Below, piece by piece: positions 1-6,961 of a stretch of DNA of 11,371 nt. Each line of letters starts with the position of its first letter. Within the stretch, counting starts at the first letter, position 1. The translations under genes and the position numbers were made by a program. Under the pieces are notes generated by a model. That model was not told where the DNA came from and did no database searches. It saw only the letters and a program-made list of their open reading frames with translations. Source of the DNA: DASPTR01 sp041481365 (lineage in GTDB: Archaea; Thermoproteota; Bathyarchaeia; Bathyarchaeales; Bathycorpusculaceae); contig JBGPBS010000045.1 of the NCBI GenBank assembly GCA_041481365.1, forward strand, positions 1 to 11,371, in the 5' to 3' direction.

Positions 1-29
1 CTCCGCCGCCTCCTCCCCCGCCAGCGTGA
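1..29 (+). CDS. C-terminal tail of an upstream gene ending in polyproline (partial)
   Basis: Reading from base 3, the sequence encodes seven consecutive prolines, one alanine and a TGA stop at 27-29. Only eight codons are visible, so the product cannot be named. This frame is preferred because the next gene downstream ends in almost the same way (six prolines then TGA), suggesting a neighbour with a similar tail. The other two plus frames give short peptides without recognisable character. The strand is itself an inference: the minus strand would read as a glycine run. Confidence 0.35.
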
Positions 30-103
30 ATTTTTGATGGTAGCTGCCTCAGCGAAACAGACTGATAGAACGGCGTGCAATCTTGGAACATGTCGACTAT
101 CTA

Positions 104-111
104 GCTTATAT
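104..111 (+). promoter_or_regulatory. Candidate TATA box for the PrsW-like gene
   Basis: The octamer GCTTATAT resembles an archaeal TATA element. A start site about 26 bases downstream of its centre would fall near base 134, leaving a leader of about 28 bases that contains the Shine-Dalgarno-like GGTGA at 151-155, six bases before the ATG at 162. The geometry is self-consistent, but the call rests on one short AT-rich motif. Confidence 0.35.
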
Positions 112-161
112 GTGCGAAAGTTTTAGAAAAATCGGTCTTAACCAAACCATGGTGAAGAGTA

Positions 162-977
162 ATGGCAGACCCAGCTTATCCCCCTCCGCCGCCTCCAGAA
201 AGCCCTGCTGCCAAGAGTGGTTTTCATGGTCGGGAAACACATATCTTCATCCGCATAAGAGAACGCTTGACCGTTCTAGAGCAAAGCTTCCATCCATCCA
301 TAGGCAAAAACCTCAAGAAAGGCCTGATCGTGGCCTTAGCCTTGGGAGCAACACTGAGCATAGCTTTTTCTTTGCTTGCGCAACTTGCAGTTGGTCTCGC
401 TCCAACCGACTGGGTTTTACTGGTCATCGTCGCGCCGTTCACTGAAGAGTTCTTCAAAGGTCTGGCAATACTGATTGTAGCATGGTATGTGTGGAAAACG
501 ATCCCAAGTCGCCGGTACGGAGCTGCATTAGGGGCAGCAACAGGATTGGGATTCGCAATAGCCGAAACTATCATTTACATAATCGGTGCGTCCCCAGATC
601 AGGTTCTATCCACAGCACTGTCAAGACTTGTTATCGAACCCTTCATGCACCCGCTTTGGTCAGCCTTCGCAGGCGTCGGGTTCTTCGTCTTCCTGACCAA
701 AAAGTCAACAGGTGGAAGTGCGCAACTAGGGTTAGGCCTGCTATTCATATTCACGGGGCTATTCGCTCACGTGACTTGGAATAGCCTTGCCGTATTGCTT
801 AGTAGCCTTGGAATTTGGCCGGTGGTTTTTGTGGAAATGGCATCGGTTTTTCCTGTCTTTACCGTAGCTTTAAGAGACTTCTTAGGTGGCCATTTCAACT
901 TCCGGAGCTTCTTCAGATCACTGCCCGAATCGTGGTCTTCCAACAAAAACCCTTCACCACCTCCTCCGCCTCCTTGA
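162..977 (+). CDS. PrsW-family intramembrane protease-like protein with polyproline at both ends
   Basis: The 271-residue protein has about six hydrophobic helices (roughly residues 54-76, 84-108, 119-142, 160-178, 188-212, 217-238). The PrsW signature residues are all present: E95-E96 and K99 in TEEFFKG, E135 in GFAIAE, H163 in FMHPLW, and H203 with N207 in AHVTWN. PrsW proteins are membrane-embedded proteases related to the CPBP/Rce1 group; the bacterial prototype cleaves an anti-sigma factor. The substrate here is unknown. The N-terminal 53 residues are soluble and basic, so both ends probably face the cytoplasm. Six prolines occupy residues 7-12 and six more are the last residues, 266-271. 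The ATG at 162 is supported by GGTGA at 151-155. The following purF lies 74 bases away and is functionally unrelated as far as can be seen. Family assignment is firm; the biological role is not. Confidence 0.85.
   Translation: MADPAYPPPPPPESPAAKSGFHGRETHIFIRIRERLTVLEQSFHPSIGKNLKKGLIVALALGATLSIAFSLLAQLAVGLAPTDWVLLVIVAPFTEEFFKGLAILIVAWYVWKTIPSRRYGAALGAATGLGFAIAETIIYIIGASPDQVLSTALSRLVIEPFMHPLWSAFAGVGFFVFLTKKSTGGSAQLGLGLLFIFTGLFAHVTWNSLAVLLSSLGIWPVVFVEMASVFPVFTVALRDFLGGHFNFRSFFRSLPESWSSNKNPSPPPPPP
184..196 (+). repeat. Second copy of a 13-base proline-codon repeat
   Basis: CTCCGCCGCCTCC at 184-196 is identical to bases 1-13 of the window. A related 10-base piece, CTCCGCCTCC, lies at 964-973. The three copies lie in the proline runs of the upstream gene's tail, the PrsW-like N-terminus and its C-terminus. 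They can be explained by repeated CCN codons, but exact identity over 13 bases could also reflect local duplication. Confidence 0.5.
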
Positions 978-1039
978 GACATACCTCGATTAAGCCACTT
1001 TTCTGTGCATACCAATAGGTTCCCTTGGCTTAACATAGC

Positions 1040-1051
1040 TTTTAGCTAAAA
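1040..1051 (+). promoter_or_regulatory. 12-base perfect palindrome at the purF promoter/start
   Basis: TTTTAGCTAAAA reads the same on both strands and ends one base before the ATG at 1052. Its left side, with the preceding bases (CTTTTAG, 1039-1045 region), is also TATA-like, and another weak TATA-like string, CTTAACA, is at 1029-1035. If the palindrome overlaps the TATA element, transcription would begin near 1067 and the internal ATG at 1094 would be the true start. The position suits a repressor operator controlling purF, but no second identical copy was found in the window. Confidence 0.3.
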
Positions 1052-2596
1052 ATGTCCAATAACCTCATTAACACTGTTTTGCATTGCCCAGCTATGGGAG
1101 AAGAGCTTAAGATCGCGTGCGGCGTCTTCGCAGCCATAAACTATGAAGACCAGCCCGTGTTTCCATGCATATATTGGGGGCTCAGGGCACAAAATCATAG
1201 GGGACATCAGTCTCACGGCTTCCTGACTTTCAATGATGGAGAATTTTACGTTTACAGAAACTTGGACCTTGTGCCGAAAATCAAGGCAAGCGCTATTCAA
1301 GAATGGTTCGGGCGTCTGCCTGGGCACATAGGCATAGGAAACGTTAGATACACAACGTCTGGAAAAACTGATGAAAAGTCATTGATAATGGGCACGCAAC
1401 CAGTCACAGCTTCAAAGAATGGGTTGAGACTCGCTATCTCTTACAACGGCAACGTGGTTAACACATTCCAGCTCAAGAAGGAAATAGGCACAGAGTTTCA
1501 GGGCTTCACCTCCGAGTGTGATGCAGATCTGGTTTGCCACAAGCTCATGATCGAACTGCTAAAAGGCAAGGATCTAGCTTCTGCCGTCAAAACATGCATG
1601 CTTGAGGTTGACGGCGCCTTTTCAGTGGCCGGCGTAACTCAGGACGGCGAATTCTTTGCCTTCAAAGACCCGCATTCGATAAGACCCTTGTGCGCGGGAC
1701 ACAGCCCTGACGATCTAACTTACGCATTTTCTTCAGAAACTGTCAGCCTCGACATCAACGGCTTTGAAAGGGATTTCGAACTGAAACCTGGAGAGTTCGT
1801 TCGAGTCACAAAGAACGGCTTCGAGAGAAAGCAGCTTGTGGACGCTGAACGAAAGGCATTCTGTTCCTTTGAATTTGCCTACTTTGCGAGACCCGACTCT
1901 CGCTTCGACGACAGGTACGTTTATGAAGTACGTGAAGAATTCGGCAGGAACCTTGTTAGAGAGAACCCCAGCATCGTGAAGGATGCAGACATTATCCTAT
2001 CAGTACCTGAAACAGGCGACGACCCAGCCATGGGAGTCCACGAAGAATCTGGGTTAAGATGGGAAAGAGCCTCACGGAGACACCGATACGTCACGGAAAG
2101 GGCCTTTCTACTACTGAATAGAGAACGGCAACCCACGCTAACTCGCAAGATTAACATTCTTGCTCCGAAAATCAAAGGGAAACGCGTCATAGTGACGGAG
2201 GATAGCATCGTCCGGGGAGACACGACAAAAGTAATAGTGAAAAGGCTACGGAACATGGGAGCAAAAAAAGTATACTTGTTCGTCACATACCCACGCATCA
2301 TCGGGCCATGCCTGTACGGAATAGACATGGCAACCTACGGTCAGCTCATCGGCTCTAAGCACAGCCCGGAAGAAATAGCTGAGATAATAGGCGCAGATGC
2401 GGTGTGTTATCAGTCACTTGAAGGTTTCGTGAAGGCGACGGGATTTGACCGAAGTCAGCTCTGCACCGCTTGCGCTACAGGAGAATATCCAACACCAATG
2501 GCCCAAAAGATGGCAGATGCCATGAAGAAAAAGTTCCTAGAAGGCTTTGAGGAAACTGAAAGAATCTACGAGACTGAAGAGGCAATCAAGAGCTGA
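1052..2596 (+). CDS. purF: Amidophosphoribosyltransferase (glutamine PRPP amidotransferase)
   Basis: Catalyses the first committed purine step: PRPP plus glutamine gives 5-phosphoribosylamine. The N-terminal half is an Ntn-type glutaminase with nucleophile C23 in ACGVFA, R99 in NVRYTT and N132-G133 in YNGN. The C-terminal half is a PRPP-binding phosphoribosyltransferase domain with the motif TEDSIVRGDTT at 382-392. Cysteines C271, C420, C471 and C474 match the positions that bind the 4Fe-4S cluster in Bacillus-type PurF (CSFEF, GPCLYGID, CTAC). C23 should become the N-terminus after propeptide removal. The ATG at 1052 gives a 22-residue propeptide; the ATG at 1094 (M15) gives eight residues, closer to known propeptides. 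Neither has a Shine-Dalgarno sequence, so the start is uncertain. Several normally invariant residues differ: the glutaminase motifs usually read GHVRYST and HNGN, and the NRYVGRTF loop is here HRYVTERAF. purD follows after 49 bases. Confidence 0.93.
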   Translation: MSNNLINTVLHCPAMGEELKIACGVFAAINYEDQPVFPCIYWGLRAQNHRGHQSHGFLTFNDGEFYVYRNLDLVPKIKASAIQEWFGRLPGHIGIGNVRYTTSGKTDEKSLIMGTQPVTASKNGLRLAISYNGNVVNTFQLKKEIGTEFQGFTSECDADLVCHKLMIELLKGKDLASAVKTCMLEVDGAFSVAGVTQDGEFFAFKDPHSIRPLCAGHSPDDLTYAFSSETVSLDINGFERDFELKPGEFVRVTKNGFERKQLVDAERKAFCSFEFAYFARPDSRFDDRYVYEVREEFGRNLVRENPSIVKDADIILSVPETGDDPAMGVHEESGLRWERASRRHRYVTERAFLLLNRERQPTLTRKINILAPKIKGKRVIVTEDSIVRGDTTKVIVKRLRNMGAKKVYLFVTYPRIIGPCLYGIDMATYGQLIGSKHSPEEIAEIIGADAVCYQSLEGFVKATGFDRSQLCTACATGEYPTPMAQKMADAMKKKFLEGFEETERIYETEEAIKS

Positions 2597-2645
2597 TTGT
2601 GGAAGAACAAATCATCGTCTCCTTTCATAATGGTGGCGGTCAGTC

Positions 2646-4055
2646 ATGGAGAAATTGGGCGTACTCGTCGTTTCCTATGGCGCAAGAGAAGCGGCGATAG
2701 TTGACGTTTTGACGCGGAGCGATAACTACAAGGTCGATGTTTACGTTGCGGACAAACAGATGAGCCCTTTCTACGCGAAGATCGCCGTCAAGCATGTTGT
2801 CATTCCAAGTCTCAACGTGGAAGAAATCTGCCGATTTGCTCAGGCGAACAGGGACAAGATCAATTTTGGAATAGTTGGCGCTGAGAAGCCAATAATCGAA
2901 GGAATACGCGACTTGGTGGAACAGCGAACAAGCATACCGATGATTTGTCCAACCAAGGAGTATGCCATAGAAGAGAGCAAGGTTCGCCAGCGACTATTGT
3001 TTGAGAAGATAGTTCCGGAAGCAAATCCACGCTTCAAAATCTTCGATCCAAAAGATTTCAAAAATGTGCCAGATGTGAAAAAGGCTGTTTACCAGTGGCT
3101 TGATGAATTGGAGAACAAGGCGGTTGTCAAGCCTGACAAGCCGGCGGCTGGAAAGGGCGTCGGTGTCTGGGGAGATCACTTCAACAACCGTGATCAACTG
3201 TTCGAGCATTTTCTTTCAAACTTTCAATTTGGAGCGGTCATAATAGAGGAGAAAGTAGACGGTGAAGAATCAAGTTTTCAGGCCTTCTCCGATGGCAAAC
3301 ACCTTGCGCCGTTGCCAGACACAAGAGATTACAAAAGGGCTTTTGACGGCGACAAGGGGCCAAACACCGGCGGAATGGGATCCTACAAGAGTGCTGGAGA
3401 CATATTACCATTCCTCGATGGCGATGATCGGGCGAAAGAGACGGAAATTGTGCAGAGAACCTTCGCAAAGTGGAAGAGAAAAGACGCGTCGGGTCTAAGA
3501 GGCGTTCCGCTGTACATGGCTTTCATGCATACCGGAAAGGAGCCGAAGATCCTTGAGAACAACAGCAGACCAGGGGACCCGGAAATAATAAACATCTTGC
3601 CCATCTTGAAGCAGGATTTCGTCGATATATGCTACAAGATCCTGGAAGGAAACCTTACCCGCGTAGAAGTCGAGAGGACGGCAACGGTTGTCACATACAA
3701 GGTTCCTCCAAGCTATGGAGGATACGCTAACGATTTTTCAAGTCTCGTAAAGGTGATTGAGGTTGACACGCCCATCGATTTGACCAAGGCCGATCAGTTG
3801 AGCAAAAAATATGGCGACAGGATTCGCGTCTACCCAGCTTCAATGGAAACGCGCGACGGCCAATCCTATGCCCTCAAATCCAGAGCCGTAGCAGTCTTGG
3901 GAGCAGGCGAAGAAATCGAGGCAGCCAGAGAAATATCGATCGAAGGCATAAACGCCATCAAGGGCGGAGCTCTTTGGTCTAGAACAGACATAGGATCTGA
4001 GGAACACATAAACGAAAGCAAGCGGCACATGGAACGACTGAGGCTCAGGCAGTGA
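2646..4055 (+). CDS. purD: Phosphoribosylamine--glycine ligase (GAR synthetase)
   Basis: Second purine step: joins glycine to phosphoribosylamine using ATP to form glycinamide ribonucleotide. The 469-residue protein has the PurD domain order: an N-terminal Rossmann-like domain with YGAREA (11-16) and VGAEKP (77-82), then an ATP-grasp domain with KPDKPAAGKGVGV (162-174), VDGEESSF (204-211), the DYKR...GPNTGGMGSY block (228-247) and LENNSRPGDPE (303-313), followed by the C-terminal domain. NNSRPGDPE replaces the common bacterial FNxRFGDPE; the acidic and arginine residues remain. The length is somewhat above the bacterial 420-430. The ATG at 2646 is preceded by GGTGG at 2632-2636. Its stop overlaps the GTG start of the HAD gene by four bases (GTGA), implying coupled translation. 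Its product is the substrate of the formylation step that has no standard enzyme in this window. Confidence 0.95.
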   Translation: MEKLGVLVVSYGAREAAIVDVLTRSDNYKVDVYVADKQMSPFYAKIAVKHVVIPSLNVEEICRFAQANRDKINFGIVGAEKPIIEGIRDLVEQRTSIPMICPTKEYAIEESKVRQRLLFEKIVPEANPRFKIFDPKDFKNVPDVKKAVYQWLDELENKAVVKPDKPAAGKGVGVWGDHFNNRDQLFEHFLSNFQFGAVIIEEKVDGEESSFQAFSDGKHLAPLPDTRDYKRAFDGDKGPNTGGMGSYKSAGDILPFLDGDDRAKETEIVQRTFAKWKRKDASGLRGVPLYMAFMHTGKEPKILENNSRPGDPEIINILPILKQDFVDICYKILEGNLTRVEVERTATVVTYKVPPSYGGYANDFSSLVKVIEVDTPIDLTKADQLSKKYGDRIRVYPASMETRDGQSYALKSRAVAVLGAGEEIEAAREISIEGINAIKGGALWSRTDIGSEEHINESKRHMERLRLRQ

Positions 4056-5134
4056 GACAAGCTTTCGTTTCAGACTGCGAAGGCCCCATCTCAAAAAATG
4101 ACAATGCGTATGAAATCACGTCGCAGCTCGTTTCTGAAGGAAGCAGACTCTACACAGTTATAAGTCGGTACGATGATGTGCTTGCAGACGTTCTGAAGAG
4201 GCCTGGCTACAAGGCTGGCTCCACTTTGAAGCTTATTCTGCCTTTTCTCAAAGCCTACGGCGCCACAGACCAGAAGATGCAAGAGCTTTCAGCCAGAAAT
4301 CTTGTTCTGATCTCTGATGTGAAAGCAACTCTGCAGCATATCAGAAGCCTTGCCCCAGCTTTTATCGTCAGCACGAGCTATGAGCACTACATAAAGGCGC
4401 TGTGCCAAGCCATAGATTTCCCGCGCGAAAACACCTACTGCACCAAAGTCAACATCGACAAATACGACATGATGAAACAGGAGAAAAACCTGCTGAGGAC
4501 GTTTGCGGCGGAGATCGCCAAAATGAACGTAATCGATATCCCGCCAGATGCAAAATCCACACGAGACCTTTCAACCGGTGATCAGGAAACGATAAAGCGG
4601 CTAGATGAAATATTCTGGAAAGAGGTATCAAAGCTGGAAATAGGAAGAATATATTCTGAGGTTGACCCGATGGGCGGGGCTGAAAAAGCTGAAGCCATAG
4701 AAGACATCGTTCAAAAACTGAAGATTCGCCTGTCTAATACTATGTATGTTGGCGACAGCATAACAGATGAGGAAGCATTCAAACTAGTCAAAAAAGGAGA
4801 TGGCCTGACCGTCTCCTTCAACGGTAACCAGTATGCCGTGAGAAACGCTGAAGTCGCCGTGCTCTCGGAGAGCAGCATTCCTACGGCGATAATCGCAGAT
4901 ATTTTCTGCAGGTTCGGCAAACGGCAGGCTCTGAAGCTAGCGGAAGACTGGAGCGTGGAAGCATTAAAGAAGAACCGGGCCAGCCCGAATCTGCTCGAAC
5001 GTCTTTTCAAATCTCAGGCTGACAAATCGTGCAAAGTTGAAATAGTGAACAAAGGAAATGTTGAGGAATTGGTAAGGAAGAGCACCGAGTTCAGACGAGA
5101 AGTGAGAGGTGAAGCTGTCGGGGGCCTGGGATAA
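4052..5134 (+). CDS. HAD-superfamily hydrolase of the archaeal DCEGP type (EhaR-like)
   Basis: The four HAD motifs are recognisable in 360 residues: motif I SDCEGP with D8 as likely nucleophile, motif II S107/T108 in FIVSTSY, motif III K212 in GGAEKAEA, and motif IV GDSITDEE (234-241). The fold therefore suggests a phosphatase or related phosphotransfer enzyme; the substrate is unknown. The overall pattern resembles an archaeal family annotated in methanogens as energy-converting hydrogenase A subunit R, recalled from memory and not checked. The second acidic residue of motif I is Glu10 instead of the usual Asp in phosphatases. A long insertion (about residues 120-205) would form the cap. Translation starts at GTG 4052, inside the purD stop, with TGAGG at 4039-4043 upstream. 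It ends one base before the preferred ftr start. Being locked between purD and ftr suggests a metabolic role linked to purines, PRPP or pterin cofactors; this is inference. Confidence 0.78.
   Translation: MRQAFVSDCEGPISKNDNAYEITSQLVSEGSRLYTVISRYDDVLADVLKRPGYKAGSTLKLILPFLKAYGATDQKMQELSARNLVLISDVKATLQHIRSLAPAFIVSTSYEHYIKALCQAIDFPRENTYCTKVNIDKYDMMKQEKNLLRTFAAEIAKMNVIDIPPDAKSTRDLSTGDQETIKRLDEIFWKEVSKLEIGRIYSEVDPMGGAEKAEAIEDIVQKLKIRLSNTMYVGDSITDEEAFKLVKKGDGLTVSFNGNQYAVRNAEVAVLSESSIPTAIIADIFCRFGKRQALKLAEDWSVEALKKNRASPNLLERLFKSQADKSCKVEIVNKGNVEELVRKSTEFRREVRGEAVGGLG
5106..5112 (+). promoter_or_regulatory. Strong Shine-Dalgarno-like site near the ftr start
   Basis: GAGGTGA is a near-perfect match to the archaeal anti-Shine-Dalgarno sequence, but lies 23 bases before the ATG at 5136, too far for normal use, and overlaps the alternative GTG at 5109. 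The nearer G-rich stretch GGGGGCC (about 5120-5126) may serve the ATG instead. This site is the main reason the ftr start is not certain. Confidence 0.3.
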
Positions 5135-5135
5135 C

Positions 5136-6050
5136 ATGGTCAATGAAAGCCTGATTGAGGATACATTCGCAGAAGCCTTCGACGGTATTTACTGTCGGAT
5201 AATAGTTACTGCAGATGACAAGGATACCCTGAAGAGGGCCTCTGAGGATGCCACTGCAACGCCATCAGGAGTCATCGGAAGACTCGACAATGGGATTGAA
5301 AGATGGTTGACAGGAAAAGAGACTCCGGACAAGCGCAAAGGAGCAGTCCTGCAGTTTTGGAAGGGCCTAGACGGAAAAAAGCCAGTTGAGGACACTATCA
5401 AGCGATTTGAGAAGGAACTCTCCTATAGGATCCGGCAGGACATACTCGTGAAGCCTTTCACCGCGGTTTTCGACGCCTTGTCTGTGAAGCCTGATGGGAG
5501 GATAGACATGATGGAAAGGGTTGGGCACTGCGGTGACGGGTTTGAATGGGGGAAGCAGCTCTACGGTCGCCACATGATTGTTGTTCCCCTTATGGTGCCG
5601 GATTTTCTCATAGAACGATATGTCGGCTACGCTCGAGGAATATCTGGAGGCAATTTTTGGATAATGTGTAAAACCAAGGCAGCAGTTATGAACTCTGGAA
5701 AAGCTGCGTTGCAATCGATAAGCAATGTTGAAGGCGTAGTCACCCCTTTTGACATTTGTTCAGCCGGTTCTAAAACTGAGACGAAATTTCCGTTAATAGG
5801 GCCTACAACAAACCATCCATACTGTCCCACTTTGAAAGATGAGCTCGGCAAAACCTCAAGAGTCCCCAAAGATGTCAACTACATTCCGGAAATAGTGATC
5901 AACGGAATCTCAATTGGTGCCGTTAAAGAAGCCATGAGGGTGGGCATAACTGCGGCGTTGAACGTTGATGGTGTCGTTGGGATCTCTGCTGGAAACTACG
6001 GTGGCAGACTTGGTGATCATAAAATACGTCTTCGAGAGTTGTTTCCATGA
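5136..6050 (+). CDS. ftr: Formylmethanofuran--tetrahydromethanopterin formyltransferase (Ftr) family
   Basis: Ftr moves the formyl group from formylmethanofuran to N5 of tetrahydromethanopterin in methanogenesis and in the archaeal Wood-Ljungdahl methyl branch; it is cytoplasmic. The 304-residue protein keeps family landmarks: IEDTFAEAF (7-15), ETPDKRKG (62-69), TAVFDAL (109-115), ISGGNFWIM (169-177), EGVVTPF...AGSK (199-213), CPTLKD (230-235), VPKDVN...EIVING (243-257) and the C-terminal ISAGNYGGRLG (283-293). The usual length is near 297. ATG 5136 is chosen because it leaves six residues before IEDTFAEAF, matching known Ftr proteins; GTG 5109 would add nine residues overlapping the HAD gene. 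It follows the HAD stop by one base and overlaps the kinase start by four (ATGA). The central part (about 16-60 and 115-160) looks divergent. It may be a second Ftr copy or a specialised one; the presence of a canonical ftr elsewhere cannot be judged here. Confidence 0.88.
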   Translation: MVNESLIEDTFAEAFDGIYCRIIVTADDKDTLKRASEDATATPSGVIGRLDNGIERWLTGKETPDKRKGAVLQFWKGLDGKKPVEDTIKRFEKELSYRIRQDILVKPFTAVFDALSVKPDGRIDMMERVGHCGDGFEWGKQLYGRHMIVVPLMVPDFLIERYVGYARGISGGNFWIMCKTKAAVMNSGKAALQSISNVEGVVTPFDICSAGSKTETKFPLIGPTTNHPYCPTLKDELGKTSRVPKDVNYIPEIVINGISIGAVKEAMRVGITAALNVDGVVGISAGNYGGRLGDHKIRLRELFP

Positions 6051-6961
6051 CAGTGTTCGACGTAATAGGGTTCGGAGCGCTGAATGTTGACAGGCTCTTC
6101 AGGGTAAACAGGATAGCTTCTGCAGAAGAAGAAAGCACAATCACAGATTTTGAGGAAGCATGCGGCGGCTCGGCAGCCAACACCATAGTAGCCTTGGCAA
6201 GGCTCAATTGCGCGGTAAGTTTTGTAGGAAAAGCAGCAAGCGACAGGGAAGGAACGATGCTTCTAGAGGATTTTCGCAAAGAACGCGTTGACGCGAGGAA
6301 CGTTATTGTTGCGAAACATGGAAGAAGTGGAAATGTCATGGGGTTCATCGACGAAGAGGGTGACAGGGCATTGTACGTCGATTCTGGCGTGAACGGCGAA
6401 ATAGAGCTTCGAGAACTGGGTGTAGAACGCGTTTTTCAGACCAGATTCTTGCATTTAACATCGTTTGTTGGCAAGAAATCGCTTCAAACCCAGAAGGAAC
6501 TCCTCCAGATACTTCCAAGGAGCATCTTGGTGAGCTTCGACCCCGGAACCGTTTACGCGAGGATAGGTTTTGATGAGCTGGAGCCCATAATAGATAGAAC
6601 CTATGTCATGATGCCAAACATTGGCGAGATCAAGCTTCTGACTGGCAAGACTGACTATCGAAAGGGGGCAGAGTTCCTGCTGTCTCAGGGCGTAAGCATC
6701 GTTGCCGTGAAACTCGGTGCCCAAGGCTGCTTCGTAACCGATGGTCGAGAAAGCTGCTTAATCGAAGCATGTAAAGTCAAGGTTGTTGATACGACCGGGG
6801 CAGGAGACGCTTTCTGTGCAGGTTTCCTCTACGGCTTGATCAAAGGGAAAAGCCTTCATGACTGTGGGAAGATAGGAAATTTCGTGGCATCACGGTGCAT
6901 AATGAGGGTGGGCGCCAGAACGGGACTACCACACGTTAAGGATCTAGGTCCTCTTGCTTAG
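6047..6961 (+). CDS. PfkB-family sugar or nucleoside kinase
   Basis: A 304-residue kinase of the ribokinase/PfkB superfamily, which phosphorylates sugars or nucleosides with ATP. It shows the N-terminal substrate motif ACGGSAANT (38-46), the NIGE motif (191-194), the G-rich VKLGAQG (221-227) and the C-terminal signature DTTGAGDAF (248-256) with D254 as catalytic base. Substrate cannot be read from the sequence: ribokinase, an archaeal nucleoside kinase, or another sugar kinase are all possible. Starting inside the ftr stop (ATGA overlap) makes it part of the purF/purD operon, so ribose or nucleoside salvage feeding PRPP and nucleotides would be sensible, but this is inferred from position only. 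No clear Shine-Dalgarno precedes it, consistent with coupled translation. Its last 18 bases overlap the 3' end of purQ on the opposite strand. Confidence 0.88.
   Translation: MTVFDVIGFGALNVDRLFRVNRIASAEEESTITDFEEACGGSAANTIVALARLNCAVSFVGKAASDREGTMLLEDFRKERVDARNVIVAKHGRSGNVMGFIDEEGDRALYVDSGVNGEIELRELGVERVFQTRFLHLTSFVGKKSLQTQKELLQILPRSILVSFDPGTVYARIGFDELEPIIDRTYVMMPNIGEIKLLTGKTDYRKGAEFLLSQGVSIVAVKLGAQGCFVTDGRESCLIEACKVKVVDTTGAGDAFCAGFLYGLIKGKSLHDCGKIGNFVASRCIMRVGARTGLPHVKDLGPLA

Noticed and set aside
83..445. Plus-strand open frame of 120 codons before and within the PrsW-like gene
   Set aside because: It overlaps the PrsW-like gene in another frame, has no family motif, and lacks the hydrophobic and motif pattern that makes 162-977 convincing.
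767..1036. Minus-strand frame with a glycine run
   Set aside because: The glycine run is the complement of the proline codons at the end of the PrsW-like gene; nothing else supports it.
978..1051. Terminator after the PrsW-like gene
   Set aside because: Only a four-base T run (near 1000) and no stable hairpin were seen; too weak to call.
5109..5135. GTG at 5109 as the start of ftr
   Set aside because: It adds nine residues not expected in Ftr and overlaps the HAD gene by 26 bases; ATG 5136 matches the family N-terminus. It is kept only as an alternative because of the GAGGTGA there.
6944..6961. Frameshift or truncation explaining the gene overlap
   Set aside because: Both proteins run to their expected family lengths and C-termini, so the overlap is real gene packing.
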